Assembly (NCBI GenBank): GCA_003550325.1
Contig: QKWP01000061.1
Location: 137,321 to 201,320, forward strand
Length of the DNA: 64,000 bases
Direction of reading: 5' to 3'
DNA from: Gigaspora rosea
Lineage: Eukaryota; Glomeromycota; Glomeromycetes; Diversisporales; Gigasporaceae
The number at the start of each line of letters is the position of its first letter. Positions within the stretch are counted from its first letter, which is position 1. Both the position numbers and the translations under genes were made by a program. Below are positions 35,296 through 47,306 of this stretch, piece after piece. The notes below the pieces were generated by a model that was given only the letters and a program-made list of their open reading frames with translations, did no database searches and was not told where the DNA came from.

Positions 35296-35612
35296 CAGTA
35301 AAACTTCTATAAGTGCACGCAGAGGATCGAATATATATGTGCACTTAGAGAGGGTGCGCATTTAAAGACTATATTATAGCTAGATTTCTCTATATGCACT
35401 TTCGTAGGGACCATAGTAGAAAAAATAAAAGCATGCATTTGTAGAGAATGTGCATATATAGAAAACAAATTATTTAGAGTTTTTATAGTTTGGGACTAAT
35501 ATATACTGAGTATTTAGAGAGAATTATATAATACGTGCATTTATAGAGAGTGCATTTAGCACTAAGTCCCAAGTTGGGATTAAAGTATAGGAGTGTGCAC
35601 TTATAGTGATAG
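35296..35612. mobile_element. pogo/Tigger-like MITE, left arm (one end lost)
   Basis: TA then CAGTAAAACTTCTATAAGTG at 35294; internal runs of GTGCA(C/T)TTATAGAGAG words. The far end is worn (GTGCACTTATAGTGATAG). Homology between the arms stops here, so the inner edge of the duplication falls in this element. Confidence 0.65.
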
Positions 35613-36890
35613 ATATATATTTAAAAGAATTAATAACTTAGATATTATTTAATATAAAGAATTTCTTAAAAAGATTCTAAATATATTCAAGCAGTTTTTA
35701 TTAATTTTTACATATTACAAAGTCATTCTTTGAAATAGGCAACATAGCAATTTTTAATGAAAAGTTTATATAGAATGCTAATTTTCTAGTTCTTTTTTTA
35801 GCAAAACCTATATAAACTTACAGTAATAAAACAAGTAATATTGTAAACACATTTTGCATACTTACAATATTATACTAAATATAAAAGAACTTTTGAGGAA
35901 CACCTCAAAGAGCACAGACTAGTTTCAAAAGATTAAACAGTACTATGCAATTGTATTTGATTTAATTATTATCTGCATTAAAATATATATGTAGATATTT
36001 AGAAGTTGCAATATATACATATATACACTTTAAAAATAATTACTAATATAAAAACAATATGAATAAATACGAATAACAAACAACAAAATTCAAAAACATG
36101 GCAAATTGTACACTAAATACAGAGCAGTAATTGGTTCACAACTTGTTAATTGCAAAGGAGACATTTTATAAGATAACTATTCATTTGTGGTATGTAAATT
36201 TATATTGATAATGAAGCCATAATTATAAACAGCAAAAAATAAAAAATCAAGCTGTTATTATAAATAATAGTATACTAAATATAAAACTTATTTATATAGG
36301 CAAAACTTCTAGTCAATAAAAATGCACAATATCTTAAACATTTATCAAATTTGAAGAATATGCGTTTTATGATCAGATTTGTTTCATTTTATACATGAAT
36401 AAGAAGGTAAAAATCCATGTTTGTGTATGTGCAATAGGTGAGAAATTCATTATGTTTTCAGAACTTTGATGAAACTGGAATTATTAATGTGACTACGATT
36501 AACTATTGTTTGGGATTTTTTAAACTCGCAGTGAATAAGTATATTATAATATATAGATAAAGAAAATCGTGTTACATTTAGATAAAGCTTAAAATATTTT
36601 CAGTAAAGTTTTATAAAAATAAGATATAATATTACAGATTTTCTAGTTAATTCAATTTGTTAATTAGTTGCAATTTAAGACAGCTGATCTCCTACTTTTG
36701 ACAATCTATTAAAAACAAAATCGATGATTTAAGATACGACAAGTGATTGTTATTTATTTCATTATATGAGCAATTATCTACAAAGAATATCATCGAAATT
36801 TTCAACTTTGACTGGACCAGTTATGCCTATCTTGATGACTCTAGTGACAGAATTGCAAATATCAGGAACTCCTACTTGATGACGGGCCCT
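35613..36890. other. AT-rich spacer segment without a gene
   Basis: No coding frame recognised (the frame at 36747-36947 is weak). The part at about 36480-36680 is the reverse complement of 61970-62225 upstream of the third gene copy (shared GTTTAAAAAATCC and AAAGTTCTGAA blocks), which the right arm lacks. Confidence 0.5.
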
Positions 36891-36893
36891 TTA

Positions 36894-37226
36894 TCAAAAA
36901 AAGGCAATGATAAATCTGATACTATAAAATATCAAAACACGAAATAAATAACACCTAAAATACCATGCGGGTATTTGTTTCACCCATCTGCCGATTGCTG
37001 TTCCATTTCGAAAAGTAAACACTGTATCATACCAGTTTGTGGCACTATTTTCGATGAGATTGGATATGAAATTTGGTTTTGCCCGCCTGGGAGTTCCGTT
37101 GCGACTGTTAAGATCTGCATCGTTCCATTGAAAGACAAGTACTGGCATATCCTTTTTTAATTCACTTAAGAGAATTATTTCGATATTGGGATCTTGAAGG
37201 GCTACAGAAAGGTCAGCCAGATCCAA
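36894..37226 (-). CDS. Hypothetical exon or gene fragment, unknown
   Basis: A 110-codon frame in slightly GC-richer sequence. Protein-like composition: a Leu/Glu-rich start with DLADLSVALQDPNIEIILLSEL, then PVLVFQWNDADLNSRNGTPRRA and a Trp/Tyr-containing segment (NWYDTVFTFRNG). No family is recognised. It opens from TTG, so it may be an exon whose acceptor lies near 37226 rather than a full gene. The last ~20 residues look like non-coding read-on. No neighbour suggests a role. Confidence 0.35.
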   Translation of the reverse strand: MDLADLSVALQDPNIEIILLSELKKDMPVLVFQWNDADLNSRNGTPRRAKPNFISNLIENSATNWYDTVFTFRNGTAIGRWVKQIPAWYFRCYLFRVLIFYSIRFIIAFF

Positions 37227-37229
37227 AAA

Positions 37230-38680
37230 TGTAATCCCATAGATAAATTTTTAATTTGTTTGTCAATATTATATTTATTTCCTTGACTGGTTTTGATATA
37301 AAATCAGTAAAACACTAATTTAATAATACCTTCGTGAAAGTTTTTTTTGAAAATGTTAGTCATTTTTTAAGACTGATAAACGAATTCTTTTTTTTTTTTG
37401 AAAAAGAATTTCTGTCATAAGTGTTCATTCTGATTGGCTATTTAAATATTCTTATAAAGTGACTTAACTATATCTGGAAAATTTTTTTTTGGTATTCCCA
37501 ACAATAAATTGGCATCAACTTTATCATTATTATTTATTGTAATTTGACGGTAATATCTCTCAATTAGGTATTTACATGGCGTATGCTCTAAGATTAGAAT
37601 GTGAAAATATGGATAAGTTTAATCAAGAGATATTGTTAAACGTTCTTTATAAATCAATATGAATGAAAAAGTATTTGTTATAATTAAAGTGTGACAATTA
37701 GTATCGATGTTGAATTGTGAAATTCGAAATTTTCTAGTCATGAATTTGAACTGTTATAATGTTTTGCAAAAAGCTGTGACCCTGTAGTTTCGTGATGATA
37801 CGTAAAATTGAGATTTTAAAATTGCCTATCGTTCATACTTTCAATCATCAATTATTCAGAGTAGTGTTGCTGATATACTATAATCCAAATGTTTGATGAG
37901 TTTAAAATGTTAATCCGATTTTTGCCTAATTACTAATGCTAATAATTTTAACATTATTAATAAAAACGATAAATAAATAAATTAACAGAACGAAAACTTT
38001 TAAAAAAGCTTACATTTGCATTTAAACTTGTTACACACTGCTTTCATTAGATCAAATTTTTATAACACCTTTTTCGTTTATATTTGATTCTAATTCCAAA
38101 TTTAATAAAATTTATCAAGTGCAACTATTCTATTGCTATAAAAGATTTTTGATAATATTGTAAATGAATACCTTCTTTTATTATTTCGACACCAATTTCT
38201 AATATTACATAAGTTCCATTAGAACTGCTAATCTTTGGATTTCTGGAAATGGAGACGATTCAATAGAAATGCTCCAAGCTTGTTCTAAGTAAAATTTTTT
38301 TTAAAGCAATGAATAAAAATAACCCAGCTAATAAAATTTTTTAAATAAACATATATAATTCATTAGTACCAAATCTGATTAAGCTTTTGCTGAGTTATTC
38401 TCGTTTAAAGGTTTAAAAATATTTATTAAAACAGATTTAGCACTTCTACAATACCAAATATTAAAAAAAAAACTTTTTTTCATCATTTTTAATCTAATTC
38501 CAACTATTTTCTGGTTCAAATGGGTTTAAATAGTAATTGAGGCCTTGTCATGATGTAGCGATAAAAATTGCTAGAAATTTCTATACCTGTTTTATTTTTC
38601 ATAGATATAATTATTTTAAACGCTACTTTTATATAACTTTTAATTTATCCCTCATGTAAATATCCATTGTTTATACTAAA
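37230..38680. other. AT-rich spacer segment, nothing recognised
   Basis: No frame longer than ~60 codons, no inverted-repeat element with clear ends. Confidence 0.5.
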
Positions 38681-38687
38681 AAGGAAT

Positions 38688-39480
38688 TGATGGTGGCTTG
38701 GTGGCTTAAATTATGCAAGAGCGTATACGCTCAAAATATCGCGTATACCACAAACTTGTAAATACCGCGCCATAAGCGTATACGTTCAAATTAGAGCGTA
38801 TACGCTCAGAAAAGAACGTACACGCTCAAATTAAAGCGTACACGCTCAAAATAGAGCGTAAACGCTCTAACCCCACAAAATGTATATAAACCCTGCAAAT
38901 TCAATAAAGGTCATATAAGAAGTTCCACGTCTCATTCTAAAATAACACATAATAATAATATGATAAACTTATCTTCTGAATTCGACTTTTAACCTTAATA
39001 AACCTTGCGAGACTCAATTCGACGGACTGAATTGACTTGTAACTTCGTATTGGTTTATTATAACTCGAATTCCCTGCNGTATACGCTCAGAAAAGAACGT
39101 ACATGCTCAAATTAAAGCGTACACGCTCAAAAAAGAGCGTAAACACTCTAACCCCGCAAAATGTATATAAACCTTGCAAATTCAATAAAGGTCATTAATC
39201 AAGTTCCACGTCTCATTCTAAATAAAACATAATAATAAAATGATAAACTTACCTTTTGAATTCGACTTGTAACCTTAATAAACCCTGTGAGACTCAATTC
39301 GACGGACTGAATTGACTTGTAACTTCGTATTAGTTTATTATAGCTCGAATTCCGTGTGATTAGTTTTGTTAATTCTTTTTAAATTGTTCACGTGACTCCT
39401 GTTAACCTTGAACTTCGTGTTGAACTTACCCCGATTTACCTATTTATATATCTCTACCCGTAATCGGTTGGAGCTTTAAA
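38688..39480 (+). mobile_element. LTR-like fossil segment with a GAGCGTATACGCTC repeat
   Basis: The segment shows an LTR-like promoter/polyadenylation arrangement: repeated GAGCGTATACGCTCA words (38725-38870), then TGTATATAAACCCTGC and TTCAATAAAGG. Two ~280-bp versions of this part (from 38798 and from 39079) stand on either side of an N at 39078. No coding part is attached; it looks like a solo or rearranged LTR of unknown family. It is broken, but breaks cannot be counted without a consensus. Confidence 0.4.
39078..39078. other. Single N joining two similar ~280-bp segments
   Basis: Sequences from 38798 and from 39079 are alike but not identical, unlike the exact duplicate at 15582. The join may be two haplotypes or two repeat copies placed end to end. 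Confidence 0.7.
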
Positions 39481-41940
39481 TTGGCACTATTGTCTATCTT
39501 GTTTTACCGCTCTCCCAAATCAACCGTTACAATAACAGTAATTTTATTATAAAAGTCCCGGAGTTAAATTTCTTACGGTGGATGCAGAGAATACAAAACT
39601 TAAATATTATAGTATTACCTGGGTATTGTAAATGTTATTGTTTTGTTTGCCACCGATTTTATTATGTTTTGAATTTGGGATTTAGGAGAGATTTTGAAAA
39701 TTTATGTTTGGCGGCATGTACGTATATATATTGTGCTACAGATTTTAACAATAACTAATAATGCAAGCAAATCGTCCTAATATATTATAATGGAATATAA
39801 CAAAATGTATGATCCAATGTAACTATGATATCGTAACTACAATTAACATTGTTCTAAAACGAAATTAACTCTTTTTGAAACTTCCTTATTATGAATTTGC
39901 ATTCGAGAACAACTCATTTAATCTGAGTTAAACTCTTTAAATTCATTTCTTGAATAACTATTTATTTACAATTGTTATAGTGTGCTTTTATATATCCCTA
40001 ATTAGAGAGTGGAATCGATGAAAAATCAAAGTACCCGGGTCTAATAAAATCTTACGAAAAATAACTTACAAGATGCCCGTGGGTATATTGTATGGGGTAT
40101 TTTGTATGGACATATATGCAGAAATCAATATGTGGTGGTGTGAAAAATGCCATGCAAAGTACCCGGGTATTATCACTGGTTAAAAAAATATATAACATGT
40201 AAAATACCGGGTATTTTAACTGGGGATACTGAAAATAGGAGATACTTTGGTCAGTGCACTACGGTATTCAGACATCGATCGAAATAAACTTTTATCCATT
40301 GAATTTTTTTAATTATTCTATCATCGGGCATCAGCCAAAGTTAATTTTATTGTTTGATCACGATAAATTGTTTGACTCAAATAATTCGATTTAATATCAA
40401 ATAAAGATACTAAATCTTCCCGTTTATATTCCTGTCTGTTCTCTTTCAGTAATGAAGGGACGAACTAATATTTTAGTTTGTGAAGAATCAAAGCTCAAAA
40501 TAGAAAAGAAAAATTTATCGTAAAGGTTTTATTAAACCTGTCTTTTCATCAAATAAGATGAGGACGAAGTTACATAATATCAATTTAACGTACTGTACAG
40601 TATCGGTATAGATTAAATACAGTATCATGCTAACTTTTGTTAATACGATGTAATGTATTTTTGATGTTCTAAAAAACTCGGAGAATATTCAAACGTTTGG
40701 TCAAAATTTTTCACCAATGTTTAAAACTCTAAAGCTTGGATTCTTCTACTGTAGATGTTGTATAAACTAATAATTTGTTATTGAGGACTGCTAAGAAAAT
40801 CGGATATCGAGCTTTGGAAGTTTATATGACTGGAATTAGCTCCTAAACATCTGATTAATGAAATGTGCTACATAATTAAATTTAATCACGTATCGTATAT
40901 AGAGTTAAATCTAATAAATTATAAACATCAAAAGTCAATATTTTTTTTAGGTGGACAATCTTACTTCAGTTTGAGGTGATCTTTGTGTAGATACTTCAGT
41001 CATAACGATACCAAACCATAGATGCCCGCTGTAATTAAATATGATCGTTTATTTAACACTTTCAGGCAACATAAGGTAAAACATCATAAATACAGAAATA
41101 GCATCTGCTTAGTCAAATTTATAGGATATTAGATCTCCATCATATAGTTTTTATTAAATTTTTAAGCATAGATACGGTTAACAGAAATTGTGAAAATAAT
41201 ATATTTAAGTTGAATTTTTGACTAAGAAATGCACTTTATAATCACATAATCGGGCACAATCGAGTGATTGTACGGACGAACAGCTATCTACAAATTTCCA
41301 ATTACTATAAGTTCTCTACAATTCGATGATAGAAATTTCCTTGCATATTGAAATACTGTCAACAATTGTGTTTTGAATTAACCCACACATCTCAAAATTA
41401 TTACTACTAATTCAATTGCATATAATTTAAGCTTGTTAAATGAAAATAAATTTATAATATTAGTAATATTAAGTCACAATAAATTATTTAAAAAATTCTT
41501 AAGTGTAGCCTATGATTACGTGGGTTCACTTGAAACTACAGAAAATCAATTGAGCATGAACATTTGGACATACCTAACTATTAGCAATACCTTAATTTAA
41601 TCTTAAAACAATCTTTATTTAAAACATTGAAAAAAAATTTTATAATCCGTCGTGCTACCTTTCTAAAAAGAAAAATATCTATCACGCAAATAACACTGAT
41701 TGGTTATTATTTAGTATAAATTCCTGTAATGCCATGTATTATAGGCGCCCGTTAGGTTATCCACTTGAAAATGACTGACTATCCATGGGACATCTATATA
41801 TAATAACACCCGGATATCCAAACACTATAACAAATATAAAAAGTTAAAAAGTAATTTACACTAAGTACATTATACATTTTTTTTTATTTAATAAAAAATT
41901 ATCGATATAAATCGCGTTTTATGATAAAATTTTTAGAGTT
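39481..41940. other. AT-rich spacer with one word-repeat element
   Basis: At about 40030-40235 the words TACCCGGGTA and GGGTATTTTGTA recur in both orientations, like a worn miniature element. A smaller patch of CCGGATATCC-type words lies near 41740-41830. No gene is recognised elsewhere in the stretch. Confidence 0.45.
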
Positions 41941-41950
41941 ACATTCATCA

Positions 41951-44900
41951 TTATTTCAAAAATTCTATTGTCCAATCCTCAGTAATTGACAAATTGGTGA
42001 CTTTTATAACGAGTACATCAGAAGTATTAATCCCTGACAATGTGCCAAAACATTTTAAGTCAAATTGTAATTCAAAATCAGAATCTGCAGTATGTGCGAT
42101 AATTCTACTAGGTTTCATATCAAGTCCTAATACTATTATTTGTTCTACATGAACAGAATTAATTAACTTTGCATAAATATTTTTATCATTATCAAACGAT
42201 GACAATGATGTGGATTCCAATTTTCCAGCAGAGAATGCAAATTGACGATGAACAAAATATCCTTTCTCATAATCATAAGTTTCACCATCATCTAAATATA
42301 AAGATCCGGTTGCTTCGTTCTTTAAGAAAAAAACAATAAACTATTAACATATTAACATTGAGATAAATGAAAGCATCAATAAATCACTTACATTTTCGTT
42401 TAATGCAATCACTAATGTAAAAGGATCTAAATGCATAGCTGAAGAACAATTTCGAATTTTCTGTCGCTTTGGAATAATGGATCCACCGCGTAAAAATACT
42501 GGAATCTTGTTCAAAGGGGCTTTAATTCGAATTTTATTAGATCCACGAATTTTTTCAAATGTAAAATAATCATAGTATATCTGAAGGATTATGTAACAAT
42601 GAATTTTTTAGTAATCAAATTTTAACCCTCCAAATTTTTGAAAATACATCTTACCTCATTTCCTGAAAAATAAACTTCTGTAGATGTTTGACCTTCCTCT
42701 ACAATAGGTTTGACAAGTAATGAATTGCCAACAAAGAATTGATCGTCCATTTCATAAACATTTTCATCGTCAGAACAGACTACAAACATAGGTCTGATAT
42801 AAAATGAAGTTAACAGATATTGAAAATTGTAATCGAAAGCTGTTTAGTAATTAGATATTAATGTACCTTATTATTGGCATTCCATTGGTACTAGCTTCGT
42901 ATAATAGAGTATACCATAAGGGTAATAACGAATACCTTTCCTTTATTATATCACGAATATAACTCGTATATGGATCACCGAATAACCATGGTTCACGTCT
43001 TTTTGTATCTCTATGAGCATGCCCACGAAAGAAGGGTTGAAAAGCTCCTGCTTGATACCATCTAACCAGGAGTTCAGGCTTTGGATCACCTGAAAATCCA
43101 CCGACATCAGCTAAAACGATAAATTAGTAGATTGATAGGTGTTTCAAAATTTTCTTCTTTATGAAAGTTATTAGTTTAATACCTCCAGAAAATGGTAACC
43201 CAGAAATACCGATAGTTAGAAGCATAGGAGTTGATATGGCTAAATAATCCCAATTTGCAACATTGTCACCTGTCCAAATAGGACCATATCGTTGAGAACC
43301 TACAAAAAATGCTCGGGAGAGCACGAAAGGTCGACGTGGTGGTTCAGTGCGATTTATAAGTCCTTGTGTACTTGCCTTATGCTATAATGATTTAATTATG
43401 TCAATAATTTAATTATAAAAATTATAAGAAGCGAAATTCATAGAGCTCACATAAGCGAAACCATAAATATTATGCAAGTCTCGATGTTCCCAGCCTCCAT
43501 GATGAATAAGATCTTTTGGCATTGTAAGTTCAGGGCTACTGAATACCGATGGCTTAAATTCATACAGTTAATTTTTTAATTTTTATATAAACTATTAAAA
43601 ATTTTATATGCACAATTAAGAAATGATACCTCATTCATATCATTCCATGTGAATAAAACTTCTGTCGATCCCTTTTAAAATAATAGTTACTTTACTTGAT
43701 GTATAATTTTCGAATTTAATCACATTTTTTATCCATATTAAATAAACAAATTTACCTTATATTGATCAAATGCAAATTTTTTACTCCACCATTCTTGAGC
43801 CAAAGGATTGGTAAAATCTATCCACGAAGAACTACCTATTTTTCATTTAATTTAATAAATAAATTTTTAAAATTTGAAAATAAAATCGAAAAAGATACAT
43901 GCCTGACCAGCATATCCCATCGTACACTGAGCCAGAAGCTTTTTTAACAAAAAGATCTAGATCGCTGGCTTCTTTATATATATAATAATTTTCATCTCGT
44001 TTGATATGTGGATCAATGATTGTTACCATCTAACAAAAGGATTCACATATTAAAATTGCATCATAACATGGTTAAATGCTGTATGCTTAAGCTGTAAAAG
44101 AGTAAACCTTTCGTCCTTTGTTCATAAGATCTTTTTGCATTTTTTCAGGGTCTGGAAACTTATCAAGGTCCCACGTAAAATATCTTTTTCCATCGGTATG
44201 TTCAATATCTAACCATATAACATCATAAGGAATATCATGCCTATCAAATCCTTCATCTACTTCAGCAACATCTTTCTGATCAAGATAATTCCAACGGCAC
44301 TGATGATAACCAATCCCAAAATATTGAGGTAGTGATGTGAATCCAGTGAGCAATCCATATTGATGAAAGATTTCAGATGATGTTTTGCCAAAAAAAAAGA
44401 ATACATCTACAATGCCGGACTCGGAAATCCAATGAGTGTTGGTCGAATTAATAGATTTACCGGAATTAAATAAGCCAAATAGATTATTCTAACAATATAT
44501 ATATAAATAAATAAATAAATTAAATTCATTGCCCGAGCTAAATTATTCACGAAAACTGTTAAAAATAATGCTATAAAACCTTATTATTCTCTTTACACTT
44601 GGTTACATCAACCCATGTTTCTGAGGCATTTAACCATAAAATAGCCGTTGATGCTCCTTTTCGATGTGCCATCATAAATGGAATAGATCCATAAAGTGCC
44701 TGAGGGCTGTCTATTGCATATCCAAATATATCCAAATTATACAAACGATAAGGATCAGAATAGGCACCAGTACCTCCTCTATAAGATTATAAATAATGAG
44801 TTTTTTTAAAAAAAGAACAATAAGGAATTGATTATAGTCATTTGAACGTTGTATACCGTGTCTCTTTCAATGAAAGTGATGATGCATGTTGAGGAATTCC

Positions 44901-46528
44901 ATATACATGACTATATCCTGGAAATGATATATCAAGTCCGATAGATCCTGGACCTGTTCATACAAAATCAAAAAAGATGGTTTAAGTCATATATTTTTTA
45001 AAAAATATGAATTGATTCTATAATCATATCACTTTTGACATAGGCCACTTATTGATTACCGTTATGCAATGATACTGTAATTTGAGACAAATAATACCCC
45101 TTGTTAAAGTACCCATCCAAGGTCAATTTTGTCAAAATAAATAATAAATTACTGGTCCCAATCAATTTTTAAGGCCTAAGAATGTAAAAGACTCGGGTAC
45201 TAATTGCCGCAAATTTCGGTAATAAGATTAAAACAATTAAGAACAGTTCGAAGTTGGCGATGGAACCAATGGAGTTCGCTGAAGTTCCGAATGGAACTCA
45301 TTAAACCACTATCCGTTTGAACCATGGTTCCATTCGGAGCTTAATTGTCAACCTAGAGGTAGTTCACCTCTGAAGAGTATAACAATTCATAGTAAAAATG
45401 GTCTGCGCTCAATTTTATAATGATGAACTGCAACTGATTCAACGAATTCTTGATAGAATTCCAAAAATTCAGGTTGGATCAGATTCGGATTCTGATCCTA
45501 TCCCCACCATAAAATCGGTTTAGACCAAAATTCAGATTGGGCCCAGATTGAACCTGAATTGGGTCTGATCACTCTTTTATATAAAAACAACGAGACCATA
45601 GCCTCTGACCCGGATCGGGTTTGTTTTAATCGCGGATCAGACCGAATTTTTTGATCCGAATTGGAATACACCTCTTGATCTCTAACTAATGGCATATAAT
45701 CAGCACAGTAAATCATGAATAATTGGTAACTTGCAACTTTGCATTCTAAACATTACATGAAATACCATGCCGATTTTTACTATGATTTTACATCTTTGAC
45801 TGTGTGATTACCCTGACTAATCACAAAGTATCGCCAACATTGAATATAGCAAATGGAACTGATCATTTTGATGACATACCATTCAGTTTTGGGTCTAATT
45901 TGTCACCAGAAGTTTCTGCATTTTGAATTGAATTTTTGCTGCTACTTTGATTAGTCTCACTGAGAGATTCTATATTCGACTCTTCATCTCTTAAATGTTC
46001 GAAATTGAGGAAACCACGATCATTTAATATGATTGTAGGTATATCATCAATTAGAAATTCTACTCGAAATGGAGAATGGTAAATTGAAATTGTTTGATTT
46101 TTTTCTTTGCCAAAAGAAAAAGATGTTACTCCTGCTTTAGAAGGAATTTGATTATATTCTAAAGTAATTAATGGATCTTGAACGAGAGCCCAATCCTTTA
46201 CTTTATCATAACGAGGTTTCAATGGATTTTTTTCATTAATTCGAATTCTTACTGCACCAATTTCCAGTATGTATAATTCGAAAATAAATTCTAAATTATT
46301 TTTAGAGTTAATAAGACATCCCGAAATTATACCATCTTTAATTATTATTGAATCATTAATCAATGAATAAGGAGACACAAATGATGGATTCGCTAATGCC
46401 TTATCCGCATAAGCCCTGTTTAGCCGACAAAAGGAACTTTGCGTTTGGAAACGCCGCTTTGTTTCAAAAAACGCTTTGAAAAAGTTCACAGTGTTTGAAA
46501 AGAAATTCGTCAATTGGATATTTTCCAT
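41951..46528 (-). CDS. ROT2: Glucosidase II alpha subunit, GH31 (13 exons, 938 aa)
   Basis: ER enzyme that removes the two inner alpha-1,3-linked glucoses from N-glycans, working with a beta subunit. Exons on minus: 46528-45880, 44953-44857, 44778-44580, 44488-44108, 44029-43903, 43835-43756, 43671-43630, 43552-43451, 43381-43183, 43110-42867, 42793-42655, 42580-42392, 42319-41951; together 2817 nt, one open frame. Exon 1 has the N-terminal QSSFC segment and galactose-mutarotase-like domain. The GH31 barrel holds VIWLDIEH, the nucleophile in FTWNDMNE and the acid/base in GPIWTGDN, then [16 protein letters not shown]. The length fits the family (~920-960). All introns are GT-AG except the one after exon 5, which uses a GC donor. 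The N-terminus lacks an obvious signal peptide (see 46530-46578). Intact, and probably the only live gene of the region. Confidence 0.93.
44954..45879. other. Long first intron of the glucosidase gene with word-repeat elements
   Basis: At 926 bp it is far longer than the other introns (about 60-130 bp). It contains GGTTCCAT/ATGGAACC words in both orientations (about 45240-45360) and GATCCGAATT/AATTCAGATTGGATC words (about 45465-45690), which resemble two small hAT-like elements. The frame at 45498-45716 is a shadow of these repeats. Confidence 0.55.
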
Positions 46529-46529
46529 T

Positions 46530-46578
46530 ATTTAATTTTTATTAGCAATAATCCAGCAATTACAAAGATGGACTTCAT
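46530..46578 (-). other. Hydrophobic mini-ORF just upstream of the glucosidase ATG
   Basis: An ATG at 46578 opens 16 codons (Met-Lys-Ser-Ile-Phe-Val-Ile-Ala-Gly-Leu-Leu-Leu-Ile-Lys-Ile-Lys) that end at a stop overlapping the annotated ATG. The composition is that of a signal peptide, which a luminal ER enzyme should have, but it is in another frame. It may be a leader joined by a splice not resolved here, a leader lost through an indel, an upstream ORF, or chance. Confidence 0.4.
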
Positions 46579-46981
46579 TGCGAGGGACTAGTTAAAAATT
46601 TCATTTTATACATAAACCTAAAATCTGAAAATCATTTCCAAATTTTACAGGTCCCTAGTACGAAAAAAAATATTAATTGTAGATGAAAAGCCAGGTTGTG
46701 ATACGAAGTAGTTTAAAGTTAAGGGTTGTGATACGAAGTAGTTAGAGATGCACTTAAATGCTTGTACTACATAAAATGACAACTGTGAAAACTAATTACT
46801 ATCCAATCATTAACTTTTAAAAATTGAAAAATCACAATCTCAATACTAAAGTATGGTGGCGAAGCCGCCTAAATGTGCTATGCTAGTTACTATCCAATAG
46901 TGAATTGACAAAACGTAAAATTTCAATCATGTGGATTTCGGTCATAAGTAGGTTGTGAGATTACTGGTATAATACTGGTAT
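46579..46981. other. Upstream region of the glucosidase gene
   Basis: Short non-coding region. A ~25-bp unit GGTTGTGATACGAAGTAGTT is repeated at about 46693 and 46725. No core promoter can be fixed. Confidence 0.4.
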
Positions 46982-46983
46982 TA

Positions 46984-47306
46984 CAGTCAACCTCCATAAG
47001 TGTACTCTCTATAAGTGTACACCCGCCCTATATGCACATTATAGTTTAGTCCCAGGTTTGGGACTTAGTAGTGCTAAATGCACTCTCTATAAATGCACGT
47101 ATTACTGTATATAAATGCTCAGTATAGAAGTCCAAACCTATAAAAACTCTATATAAATTGCTCTCTATATCTGATATATGCACACTCTACAAATGCATGC
47201 TTTTATTTTTCTACCATGGTTCCTACGAAAGTGCATATAGAGAAATCTAGTTTCTAAGTGCATGTATATTCGGTCCCCAGTATGTGTACTTATAGAAGTT
47301 TTACTG
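46984..47306. mobile_element. pogo/Tigger-like MITE, right arm (323 bp, both ends)
   Basis: TA duplications (46982-46983, 47307-47308) flank inverted ends CAGTCAACCTCCATAAGTG and CAGTAAAACTTCTATAAGT. CAGT(A/C)AA-CTCTATAAGTG-type ends are typical of pogo/Tigger relatives. No transposase. Confidence 0.75.

Larger units (their letters stand above)
25657..35612. repeat. Left arm of a large inverted duplication (~10 kb)
   Basis: From AAGATAATGCATAAACCGGT at 25657 to a pogo-like MITE ending near 35612, the sequence is the reverse complement of 57683 back to about 46990, with small indels and substitutions. Shared order (outer to inner): TTTGGCC/CGGCAAATTT AT block, GGCACG-word element, AATCGATT-word element, several hAT-like MITEs, kinase exons, 116-bp array, TPR and SPRY exons, upstream region, pogo-like MITE. 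Confidence 0.9.
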
